Assembly (NCBI GenBank): GCA_002710785.1
Contig: PAMC01000010.1
Coordinates: 3,322 to 32,064, forward strand
Length of the DNA stretch: 28,743 nucleotides
Source: a bacterium
GTDB taxonomy: Bacteria; Patescibacteriota; Minisyncoccia; Phycocordibacterales; UBA918
Reading direction: 5' to 3'
In this document: positions 13,651 to 21,199 of the stretch, one piece after another
Numbering within the stretch: the stretch's first letter is position 1
Layout: every line of letters begins with the position of its first letter
Program-made: the position numbers and the translations under genes
The notes under the pieces: generated by a model
Database searches by the model: none
Told to the model about the DNA's origin: nothing
What the model saw: only the letters and a program-made list of their open reading frames with translations

Positions 13651-16600
13651 TTATTCACCTTCTGGGGTGCTCTCTGGGGCTGATTCAGGCTCAGTTTCCT
13701 CATTAGTAGACTCTGCTGCTGGTACGGGCTCTTCAGACTGTGCTGGTTCGGGCTCAGGAACCGTTTCTTCAGCCGTTTCTGGCGGTGTTTCCGGGCCTGT
13801 TTCTCCACTCACCACTTCGACTGGCTCTTCCGCTGAGAGCTCTGCTTCCGCTGGTGGTTCGGCAGTTTCTTCGGTCGTTCCATCCTCAGTTGTGGTAGCA
13901 GCCGTTCCATCATCAGCCGGATCGGTGCTACTGGCGGTGCTGGTGGCGTTCGTTGGTGGTGAGCTGGTGGCGGTGGTGTCTGGCGGATCGTCTGGTGGTG
14001 GCGTAGGGTCAGGATCCTCATCTGGTGGTGGATCGACAGCATCGTCCTCTGGCTCTGGTGGTGAGGAAACCCCTAGTTCGGCCTCAAGGCTGCTAACACG
14101 AGCTTCGAGGGCGTCAATGGTGGCGAGCTGCTCTTCAAGACCGACAACACGCTGCCACAGCTCTTTGAGGGCCTGCACCAGATAAATGGGTAAGTCGGAG
14201 AAGCGCACCTGCAAGAAACCATCGGTACTGGTAGCAATCAGCTCCGGCATCGACTGGGCCACCTGCTGGGCGATTAAACCAGTTTGGGTCTCGGTGGTGC
14301 CGTAAGCAAACTCCGTGGCCGCACGCTCATTCCAGGTGTAGGTGCTCGGCGTGAGGGCCACCAGCGCCTCCAGGTACGACTTGGTGCTGAAGCTCAGGGG
14401 CATAATGTTGTCTTTGAGTCGTTCGTCAGAACTACAGGTACCAGAAATGGTAGTGCCATCAGCATCTTTCACGCACCCGGTAGTACCAGACCCGACCCGA
14501 ATGTCACCGTCGACATGCAATAGGTCGGCTGGTGTACTGGTGCCAATGCCGACACTACCGCTATGCAACACAGTGAGCAGATTACCATCATCATTATCAT
14601 CGCTACTAATCATCAGCGCCGCACTACCGGTGTCGCCGTTGGCGCTAATTTCTAGGTTGGCGTCTGGTGACGAGTCGTTAATACCGACCTCGTCCTCAGC
14701 GTCAGCTAGGTAGAGGCGCGAGCTCCCGCTGTCACTAACAAACGTGAGATTGCCGTTATTGCTAACCCGCAAATCGAAGTATTCGCCGCCAGTGTTTTCT
14801 TCCAGCCTCAGAACAAGTTCTGACGTACTGGCCACCACATGCAACGGCAAATCAGGACCGTTAGTGCCAATACCAACCCGGCCGCTAGAATCAACGTAAA
14901 TCCCCTCATCATCTCCATCACCACTTAGGTAGTTAGAGCCTAGGGCAATGTTGGCGACTGAGCCGCTCATGGTGAGGTCACCAGAGAGTGAGCCACCAGT
15001 GAGCGGGAGGTAGTTGCTGGCGGTAATGGTATCGCTTACGTACGCATCATCAATCACCGTACCCGTCCACTCACCGAGCGTGACCTGGCCAGATTCGTTT
15101 ATAGCAAAGGTGTTGGCGTTGGCGCCATCCCGGATGAGGAGACTATTAGATCCGTCATTGTCTTCGTCGAGGTCGATAACTACTCCCAGATCGGCGCGAA
15201 TACGCACGTTGTCGTCCGTTGCACCGAGGATGGTAGCAATTCGCGCGTTGCTATCAAAGGTGGCGACGCCGGCCACGAAGAGTGCGTCGTCAATCTCCAC
15301 ATCATCGGTCACATACAAGTCGTCGGTGCCATCGATGGTTTCAAAATCTCCAGCACCAACCGACAGGAGTGCGCTTGGTGAGGTGGTTCCAATACCAATA
15401 TTACCAGTTGAAATCGTAGTACCTGTGCCATCAATGTCGGTACCGTAGATAAGGTTACCAATACTCAATTGGTTAGAGCCAGTTGATGAAGCAGCATCTA
15501 TATTGTGACCGATGATGATGTTATTGGAACCAGCCGTTAGGTTATCAGACGCTGCATACCCAATAAATATGTTGTTGTTGCTACCTGCACCAATGCTGTA
15601 GCCAGCGCGATAACCAAGGGCTAGATTATTGTCAGCGGTAAATTGAGCTCCTGTGGCATAGCCTAGGGTCTCACGACCAATACCAATATTTTCGTCGCCG
15701 ACCAAATAACTACCTGCTCGATAGCCAAAGAGATTGTTGTTGTCACCAACTACGTTCTCACCAGCTTGGTAGCCGAAGAAATTACTAAAAGAAGACGTTG
15801 CACTGTTACCAGCCTGACGACCAAATGCGTTGGTATTGCTGCCGATGAGATTACGGCCAGCAGTATATCCAAAGAGATTATTGTAGCTACCAACAAGATC
15901 CATGCCCGACTGACGACCAAACAACATATTGCTTTGTCCATCAATGTTTCGACCGGCCTGATAACCCACTAACACATTGTAGTCACTGGCTGCATTAGTA
16001 ATGTTTTGTCCAGCTCTCGTACCGATAAAAATGTTTTGAGTCATAGCACTCGTAACATTGTTACCAGCTAAATTACCTAAGCGAACAGTACCTGTGATCG
16101 GATTCAGACGAATCACATCGGTGCCATCAAACTGAATGGCACTGTCGATGGTCGAGAGGTTGATGTTTCCTTCAACGGTCAATTTAGCCGACGCTGTGGT
16201 GGTACCAATGCCGAGATTGTCTGCCACTGCCGTGAGGTAGGTAGTGGCACCGCCATCCGTAAAGAGCGAGCTACCGACTCCTTCGCCAATACCCAAACTT
16301 GAGGTAGCCACCCACTGGAAGCCGCTTCCCGTAGTTTGCAGGACCATACCATTGCTACCCGCACTGTCTGTGCTGTCGAAGAGTGCACCTGTAATGATTG
16401 CGTCGCCAGCGACAGAGAGACGGCGGTTAGGGGAAGTGGTGCCGATGCCGACGTTGCCGCTCGAATCAATTCGCAACCGCTCAGTACCATTGCCGGTACC
16501 TAGGATGATGGTGTCTGCGGTGGTTGAAGGGAGACCATCTACCCCGCCAATTATTACGTTGTTTGAGCCAGTAATAATTCCGTTACCGCTGTTAGTGCCT

Positions 16601-19026
16601 AAGAAGATGTTGTACTGCCCCGAGACAACATTAAGCCCCGACTGTCGTCCAATCGCCGTGTTGTATGAACTTGTCGCTGAGCGCAGGGTGCGATAGCCGA
16701 TACCAACGTTATTGCCACCGCTCACGTTGAGCTGGAGCGCCTGGTAGCCCATACCAAAGTTGGAGGCGCCATCTTCGGTGTTTGCTAGGGCCGATTGGCC
16801 AAGGGCTACGTTCTGGTCGCCTGTTGTGTTGCTGTGTAACGCACTCGAACCAATGGCGACGTTGTTGCGACCGGTGAGGTTTTCGTCTAGCGTGTTTGGA
16901 CCAACCGCCACGTTGTCTCGACCAGTTGTGTTGAGGACCAGTGCGTTGTACCCGACTGCGACGTTGTCGTCTCCACTCTCGCGCGCATCCCGGAGCGCTT
17001 GGTATCCAATAGCAACGTTACGTGGTGTGCTCGTGGCAGTCGAGAGTGCGTCGGTACCAATCGCAATACTGTCAACGGCAGTGGTGAAGTTCGCACCCGC
17101 CCCATCACCAATAGCTAAGTTGTTACTCGTTGAAGAGCCGTAGAAGAAGCGCGTGCCGAAGAACTCAAGACCTCCGGTGTTGCTGGCAATGTTAACGTCT
17201 CCGGAAACAGTTAGAGTGGTGCCATCGAAAGTGAGGTCGGCGTCTGAGGTGACGGCAGCGCCGCTCATATAAAGCAGCCGCGTGTTGGTAAAGCTGACCG
17301 GGGTGTCAGAGAGGTCAAGAAACGAGCTGCCGGTGATGTCGGTTAAGTAGCCGACGTCGTCGGTAAAGTCGGAGAGTGAGACCTGCCCAGCGCCGGTACC
17401 AAAATCGATCTCAGCGTCGCCGACGGTGTCGGCGTCAAACGAACAGGTGGTGCCGTTACAACTAAAGTCGCCAAAGTCAGTGCTCGCAAGCTCAGTTGGG
17501 CCAATGTCAGCGCCGAGGAGCGTGACATCGGTGTCGAGGTAGGCTTCGTCAATCCCCGTACCCGTCCACCCACCAGTCGTGACCTGGCCAGATTCGTTGA
17601 TAGCAAAAATCGTGGCGTTGGCGCCATCTCGAATAAAGAAACTGTTAGATCCGTCATTGTCTTCGTCGAGGTCGATAATCACCGCCTGGTCGGCGCGAAT
17701 GCGCACGTTGTCGTCCGCTGTACCGAGCATGGTAGCAATTCGTGCGTTGTTATCAAAAGTGGCGGCGCCAGCCACGTAGAGTGCGTCGTCAATCTCCACG
17801 TCATCGGTCACATACAAATCGTCGGTGCCGTCGATGGCTTCAAAATCTCCAGCGCCAACCGAGAGGAGCGCGCTTGGTGAGGTGGTGCCGATACCGACGT
17901 TGCCGTTACTATCAACGTAGATTCCTTCATCTCCCCCATCACCACTAAGGTAGTTAGAGCCCAGCGCAATGTTGGCGGCTGAGCCAGAGAACGTGAGGGT
18001 GCCGGAGATGCTGTCGCCGGTATTTAAGACGTAGTTGTCGGCGATGTAATCGCTGGCGAGGGTGGTGGTGGCAGTGAAGGCGCTGGTGCCGTTGCCAATG
18101 AGTAGGCCGGTCAAAGAAATGGCGCCGGTGCCTCCATTCCCCACGCCAATTGTGTCATTGTTAGTAAAGACATCACTCACGTCACCGAGCAGAGCCTCCA
18201 AGAGGGCCTCGGTGCCAATTTCGCTCGCCACCAACACTTCGGCTGCCAGTGAAGTGCTGGCGATGGTGTCGTTGTTGGTAAAGACATCACTCACGTCGGT
18301 CAGTAGCGTCTCGAGTTCACTCTCAGTGTCGAAGGTGGTGGTGGAGGCGTAGCGATTATCGAGCGCCGTTGTGTCGACGGTAAGCTGGTTGCTTGCGGTG
18401 GTGAGCCCGTAGCCGGTGAGGTCGGTAAAGCGTTCGTTGTTGATGATGAGGTTCGTTGTGGTGGCGAAGGTGGTGGTGAGACCGCTGATGGTACTCGACG
18501 CTTGGCTTAAGAATCCGCCGGTAAAGGTGAGGAGGCCGGTGGCTGTATCGTCGGTGTCGCTGCGAAGAAAACTGCTCGTTGCCAGGCTGTCGAAGGTTTG
18601 GGTGTTTAAGGCCTCGAAGGCGGCTGGCACCGCGCCGAGTGGTTTGCGTGGGGTCATCTCGCTGTCGGTGCCCACCGCAACGCCGAGGTAGAGGGTCTGG
18701 TTAAAGTCGACGCTACTGATGGTCGAGCTCGAACCCAACAGGTGAGCAAAGAGTCCATCGGTGACCGTCACGGTGACCACCTCGTCCCAGATGTCGCTAC
18801 CGCCGGTCGGGACGGTGTACAGGCGGAAGTGCATTTCGTAGCTGCCGTCGCTGACCGGGACGCCGGCGCTGTCGTTTAGTTTACCTTGGTAGTTGATCTC
18901 TTGATTAAACTGAGCGTGGGTGGTAGACGGCAACAAAAGCGTGTAGCAAAGTGCAGCAAACAAGCCGATTGCTGCCATCATACCATTTCGATAGTGCGTA
19001 TTCTGTTGAGAGCGATGGTGCGTCAT
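13651..19026 (-). CDS. giant secreted fibre protein: YadA-like head repeats and C-terminal S74 (endosialidase chaperone) domain
   Basis: This 1791-residue protein has a signal peptide (to about 38, THAQ). A conserved N-terminal domain follows (INYQGKLNDSAGVPVSDGSY, FRLYTV, YLGVAVGTDSEMTPR, about 42-150). Next come modules built on NVGIGTTSPSALLSVGAGD and a large block of YadA-head-like turns (NVAIG, NNVGIGY, GYQAG, about 630-1200) that form left-handed trimeric beta rolls. From about 1533 there is a Peptidase S74 domain (SDERLKDNI, TGLIAQQVAQSMPELI), the intramolecular chaperone that trimerises and then cleaves itself at the SD motif in phage tail fibres. A coiled coil (about 1620-1652) and an acidic Pro/Glu/Thr tail of about 135 residues follow. 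It is probably a trimeric host- or surface-contact fibre. Its ATG overlaps the upstream HTH-membrane gene (ATGA). A 365-bp module is duplicated inside it. Confidence 0.88.
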   Translation of the reverse strand: MTHHRSQQNTHYRNGMMAAIGLFAALCYTLLLPSTTHAQFNQEINYQGKLNDSAGVPVSDGSYEMHFRLYTVPTGGSDIWDEVVTVTVTDGLFAHLLGSSSTISSVDFNQTLYLGVAVGTDSEMTPRKPLGAVPAAFEALNTQTFDSLATSSFLRSDTDDTATGLLTFTGGFLSQASSTISGLTTTFATTTNLIINNERFTDLTGYGLTTASNQLTVDTTALDNRYASTTTFDTESELETLLTDVSDVFTNNDTIASTSLAAEVLVASEIGTEALLEALLGDVSDVFTNNDTIGVGNGGTGAISLTGLLIGNGTSAFTATTTLASDYIADNYVLNTGDSISGTLTFSGSAANIALGSNYLSGDGGDEGIYVDSNGNVGIGTTSPSALLSVGAGDFEAIDGTDDLYVTDDVEIDDALYVAGAATFDNNARIATMLGTADDNVRIRADQAVIIDLDEDNDGSNSFFIRDGANATIFAINESGQVTTGGWTGTGIDEAYLDTDVTLLGADIGPTELASTDFGDFSCNGTTCSFDADTVGDAEIDFGTGAGQVSLSDFTDDVGYLTDITGSSFLDLSDTPVSFTNTRLLYMSGAAVTSDADLTFDGTTLTVSGDVNIASNTGGLEFFGTRFFYGSSTSNNLAIGDGAGANFTTAVDSIAIGTDALSTATSTPRNVAIGYQALRDARESGDDNVAVGYNALVLNTTGRDNVAVGPNTLDENLTGRNNVAIGSSALHSNTTGDQNVALGQSALANTEDGASNFGMGYQALQLNVSGGNNVGIGYRTLRSATSSYNTAIGRQSGLNVVSGQYNIFLGTNSGNGIITGSNNVIIGGVDGLPSTTADTIILGTGNGTERLRIDSSGNVGIGTTSPNRRLSVAGDAIITGALFDSTDSAGSNGMVLQTTGSGFQWVATSSLGIGEGVGSSLFTDGGATTYLTAVADNLGIGTTTASAKLTVEGNINLSTIDSAIQFDGTDVIRLNPITGTVRLGNLAGNNVTSAMTQNIFIGTRAGQNITNAASDYNVLVGYQAGRNIDGQSNMLFGRQSGMDLVGSYNNLFGYTAGRNLIGSNTNAFGRQAGNSATSSFSNFFGYQAGENVVGDNNNLFGYRAGSYLVGDENIGIGRETLGYATGAQFTADNNLALGYRAGYSIGAGSNNNIFIGYAASDNLTAGSNNIIIGHNIDAASSTGSNQLSIGNLIYGTDIDGTGTTISTGNIGIGTTSPSALLSVGAGDFETIDGTDDLYVTDDVEIDDALFVAGVATFDSNARIATILGATDDNVRIRADLGVVIDLDEDNDGSNSLLIRDGANANTFAINESGQVTLGEWTGTVIDDAYVSDTITASNYLPLTGGSLSGDLTMSGSVANIALGSNYLSGDGDDEGIYVDSSGRVGIGTNGPDLPLHVVASTSELVLRLEENTGGEYFDLRVSNNGNLTFVSDSGSSRLYLADAEDEVGINDSSPDANLEISANGDTGSAALMISSDDNDDGNLLTVLHSGSVGIGTSTPADLLHVDGDIRVGSGTTGCVKDADGTTISGTCSSDERLKDNIMPLSFSTKSYLEALVALTPSTYTWNERAATEFAYGTTETQTGLIAQQVAQSMPELIATSTDGFLQVRFSDLPIYLVQALKELWQRVVGLEEQLATIDALEARVSSLEAELGVSSPPEPEDDAVDPPPDEDPDPTPPPDDPPDTTATSSPPTNATSTASSTDPADDGTAATTTEDGTTEETAEPPAEAELSAEEPVEVVSGETGPETPPETAEETVPEPEPAQSEEPVPAAESTNEETEPESAPESTPEGE
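15041..15405. repeat. intragenic module repeat, copy 2
   Basis: Aligns without gaps to 17540-17904 at an offset of 2499 bp, with scattered substitutions. It encodes the block with LSVGAGDFETIDGTDDLYVT, VEIDDALFVAG and IDLDEDNDGSNSLLIRDG. It shows segmental duplication within the fibre gene. Confidence 0.85.
17540..17904. repeat. intragenic module repeat, copy 1
   Basis: The N-terminal-proximal copy of the 365-bp module (LSVGAGDFEAIDGTDDLYVT to DGSNSFFIRDG). A flanking block of about 95 bp with NYLSGDG is also duplicated (14860-14960 and 17890-17985). Confidence 0.85.
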
Positions 19027-19778
19027 GGATTAATACGTGGTAGCTCATCGCCAGGATCAATCGTGCGTGGAACCAGCTCGATGAGATACGACGGCTGCGG
19101 TTGAGGCAAGAAGATCGGCTCGATGATAAGGCTGCTCGTACCGACCTCACTCACCCGTACCGGGTCGGAGAGCACCGCATCAAGCGCCGTACCGTCAGCC
19201 ACCTGCACGCCGGTACTCGTGATGTAGACCTGGTGTGACGGCACAAGCTCAGCCGGTTGACTCGGTGCCACCGATTTGGAAATGAGCCAATCCAGCACTG
19301 GAATCGAGCTTTGCAGTGACGTAGCGAGCTCCAGTAGGCCAGCTCGTACATCTGCCACCTGTAAGTGCTGGCGGTAGCCAAACCAGCCAACGCTCACGAG
19401 TACCAAGAGACACATACCGACCACCGCAGTTAAAAGAGCGGCCGGCGCCACTTGCGAGTGGGTGCGCTGACGCTGCATCTCTGCCATTGCTGCAGTGCGG
19501 GTGTGTGCATACTCTTGTAAGCGCTGCTCGCGGAGTAGCTCTTGGCGTGCGCGCTGCTCAGCTTGCTGCTCAAGCGAGAAGCGCTTTAAGGCATCGAGCG
19601 AGACGTACCACTGACGTCCTCTCTGCTCAGCGAGCAGCTTGCCCTCGCGTGCCAAACGGCTAATGTAGTCGGCACTGTAGGTAACGTATTTTGCCGCTTC
19701 GCGAGCAGTCAAAAATTGGTTACGTTGAGACGCTGGAGGGAGTGTTTTTTCAGGTTGCTGTCTGTTACCTCCTGACAT
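19023..19778 (-). CDS. membrane-anchored HTH (excisionase/MerR-like) protein with extracytoplasmic domain
   Basis: This 251-residue protein has an N-terminal helix-turn-helix of the excisionase/MerR type (about 22-66: FLTAREAAKYVTYSADYISR, LAREGKLLAEQRGRQWYV). A basic coiled-coil segment (about 68-105) and one transmembrane helix (111-134) follow, then an outside domain of about 115 residues (SHQVYITSTGVQVADGTALD) ending in ELPRINP. The topology is DNA-binding inside, sensor outside. It overlaps the giant fibre gene start (ATGA), so it is the first gene of the surface operon and could sense fibre or envelope state and regulate the operon. A paralogous HTH is in the protein at 20213-21109. Alternatively, the HTH fold could serve chromosome or complex tethering rather than transcription. 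Confidence 0.75.
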   Translation of the reverse strand: MSGGNRQQPEKTLPPASQRNQFLTAREAAKYVTYSADYISRLAREGKLLAEQRGRQWYVSLDALKRFSLEQQAEQRARQELLREQRLQEYAHTRTAAMAEMQRQRTHSQVAPAALLTAVVGMCLLVLVSVGWFGYRQHLQVADVRAGLLELATSLQSSIPVLDWLISKSVAPSQPAELVPSHQVYITSTGVQVADGTALDAVLSDPVRVSEVGTSSLIIEPIFLPQPQPSYLIELVPRTIDPGDELPRINP

Positions 19779-20212
19779 ACAGAATTACTATAAATTATAT
19801 AGCTATTTCGCGTGATATCAGACTGCTTTTTTGGTCATTTGTGGACAGATATTTGAGTCATATTTCGATCTGTGTGCCGGCTCAAAAGCCAATCAAAATT
19901 GGCTTAAAAAATTCTCTTTGCAACTGTCCGTTCTCTTGGTTGGTAGCAGTGTCTATCACACAATTTTCCGAGTGGTTTTTTGTCTGTCGAAGGCAAAATT
20001 TCCACAAAATTAAGCAACCCGACATGACGAACGTGGCAAAACTGTAAACAGGCCAAAAACAGCAAAAATATTAAAAATTGCGTTTAATTGAGCTGATTTC
20101 TAGAAATATCCGAATGTATTCACCAGACACAGCTGGTCTGGCACTGAAGTGGAGTCGAGGTACCCGTAACGGCAATTTTGCTTAATTAAACTTTTTAGCC
20201 TCTGATTATATT
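19779..20212. other. 434-bp AT-rich spacer between the two membrane-HTH genes
   Basis: No convincing gene on either strand. It must hold the promoter of the surface operon: on minus, TATAAT and TATAGT-like boxes lie within 20 nt of the ATG at 19778. A small hairpin lies at 19886-19905 and another (CCAGAC/GTCTGG) near 20123-20141. A 118-residue plus-strand ORF here (19691-20047) runs into the HTH gene and looks random. It is a likely site for binding by the HTH proteins. Confidence 0.5.
19886..19905 (-). terminator. possible weak terminator
   Basis: AAGCCAAT (19886-19893) pairs with ATTGGCTT (19898-19905) around a 4-nt loop. On minus it reads on to GGCTTTTG, and A/T runs flank it. It is the best terminator candidate downstream of the HTH gene at 20213-21109, though about 300 bp away. 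Confidence 0.4.
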
Positions 20213-21109
20213 TTATAGTTTAAACAAGATAACTATATTTTCATTGATATAATTGGTAATATGAGTCGTGTTAATGGTGAGTGAACGAGTCAGGTTGCCT
20301 TCACTATATTGGTACTCAGTACGCACACTGAGAAGCAAAAAGGCGGCCGCGAGTACCAGTGCCGTGCCTGATAGCCAGCGCAATGCTCTGCGCATACTCC
20401 AGCGCTTCTGATGTCGTGTTCGGTGTGTAATGGGTACGGCTTTTGGCTCAGACTCCGTCGCTGGAGATGTGAGCTCTACTCGTTCGCGGAAAGATGGATG
20501 GGGTTCTATCTCACTGCCCTTAAGTGCGCTGACACTTTTCTTGGTAGTACTGGTTTTTTCTTTGATAGGCTCATTTTCCTCAGCTGTCCCGACCGTTAGG
20601 CGCCCCTTGAAGGTAACCGTCTGCTTCTCTGCGGGCTTAAATTTATTGGCTTTACTGGCAGTTTTTACCCGTACCAGTGTCGGTGCTGCGGGAGGAGCCT
20701 CTGGCCTTGCAGTAGTGGTTGGTTGACTAGCCGGTTGCGGCCTGGCCTGCTGCTGCCCGCTTACTGTACCGCCAAGAGACGGAAAAAGGTCGGCGTCATC
20801 CGACTCGTAGTGGTGAACCGGAATGTGTCGGGTACCAGGAGCTGACGCACGAGTGAGCGCCCCTTGCCCTGCTGTCGCCTGCCGGTACTCGGCGATGGCC
20901 GCCTTGCTCTTGGCTTGGTTGGAGCGATAGCGAGTTTTCTTATGTGCGTGAATAGTTTCAGGCACCACGTACCAGCTGCGACCAATCTGCTGTGCTTCTA
21001 CCTTACCCGCCCGACAAAGCTGCCCGACGTAGTCACTCGTGTATCCGAGATGTCTAGCAACTTCAGTGGCTTTTTGGTATTTCTTGCCATCAATCACCAG
21101 CTCCTTCAT
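20213..21109 (-). CDS. membrane-anchored HTH protein with long disordered linker
   Basis: This 298-residue protein has an N-terminal HTH (about 10-50: YQKATEVARHLGYTSDYVGQ, LCRAGKVEAQQIGRSWYVVP) that matches the HTH at 19023-19778 at DY, L.R.GK, Q.GR.WYV. A long Pro/Ala/Thr/Lys-rich linker (about 55-235) looks disordered. One transmembrane helix (about 246-262) is preceded by a strongly basic stretch (RTRHQKRWSMRRALRW), and a short outside tail (about 263-298) is rich in Asn/Thr/Ile. The basic flank places the N-terminus in the cytoplasm. It has its own promoter with TGGTATACT. Next to the surface operon it could be a second regulator. No homologous family of known function is recognised beyond the HTH. 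Confidence 0.75.
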   Translation of the reverse strand: MKELVIDGKKYQKATEVARHLGYTSDYVGQLCRAGKVEAQQIGRSWYVVPETIHAHKKTRYRSNQAKSKAAIAEYRQATAGQGALTRASAPGTRHIPVHHYESDDADLFPSLGGTVSGQQQARPQPASQPTTTARPEAPPAAPTLVRVKTASKANKFKPAEKQTVTFKGRLTVGTAEENEPIKEKTSTTKKSVSALKGSEIEPHPSFRERVELTSPATESEPKAVPITHRTRHQKRWSMRRALRWLSGTALVLAAAFLLLSVRTEYQYSEGNLTRSLTINTTHITNYINENIVILFKL

Positions 21110-21120
21110 AGCTGCGTGTT

Positions 21121-21126
21121 AGTATA
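21121..21126 (-). promoter_or_regulatory. extended -10 (TGGTATACT) of the membrane-HTH gene
   Basis: On minus, TGG-TATACT ends 11 nt before the ATG at 21109, predicting a leader of about 4-5 nt. It follows 16 bp after the gatB terminator, the same terminator-then-extended-minus-10 layout as at 1918-1965. Confidence 0.55.
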
Positions 21127-21142
21127 CCACACGAACAAAACA

Positions 21143-21163
21143 CACCAGCCAGTGAGGCTGGTG
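21143..21163 (-). terminator. gatB terminator
   Basis: CACCAGCC (21143-21150) pairs with GGCTGGTG (21156-21163) over a 5-nt loop. On minus the stem is followed by TGTTTTGTT and preceded by TTTTC. It lies 37 bp past the gatB stop. Confidence 0.8.
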
Positions 21164-21199
21164 AAAACGAGATCTTCCGTTTATGGACCTATATAGCGT

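Noticed and set aside
13667..14185. Open plus-strand frame of 172 codons rich in Ser/Val/Gly opposite the fibre gene tail
   Set aside because: It is the mirror of the repetitive Pro/Glu/Thr codons on the minus strand, with low complexity and no initiation signals.
15500..17100. CRISPR-like repetition in the fibre gene
   Set aside because: The short repeats encode in-frame YadA-head turns and are too degenerate and irregularly spaced for a CRISPR array.
14430..19026. Phage tail-fibre origin of the S74 protein as evidence for a prophage
   Set aside because: It has a Sec signal peptide and lies among secreted surface genes; no phage structural, integrase or lysis genes are visible.
19771..19778. 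AGGAGGT near the start of the HTH-TM gene as a Shine-Dalgarno for a downstream start
   Set aside because: No start codon lies at a useful distance behind it; it is coding sequence for MSGGN.
19691..20047. 118-codon plus-strand ORF in the spacer between the HTH genes
   Set aside because: It starts inside the HTH coding region, has cysteine/phenylalanine-rich random composition and no promoter or ribosome-binding site.
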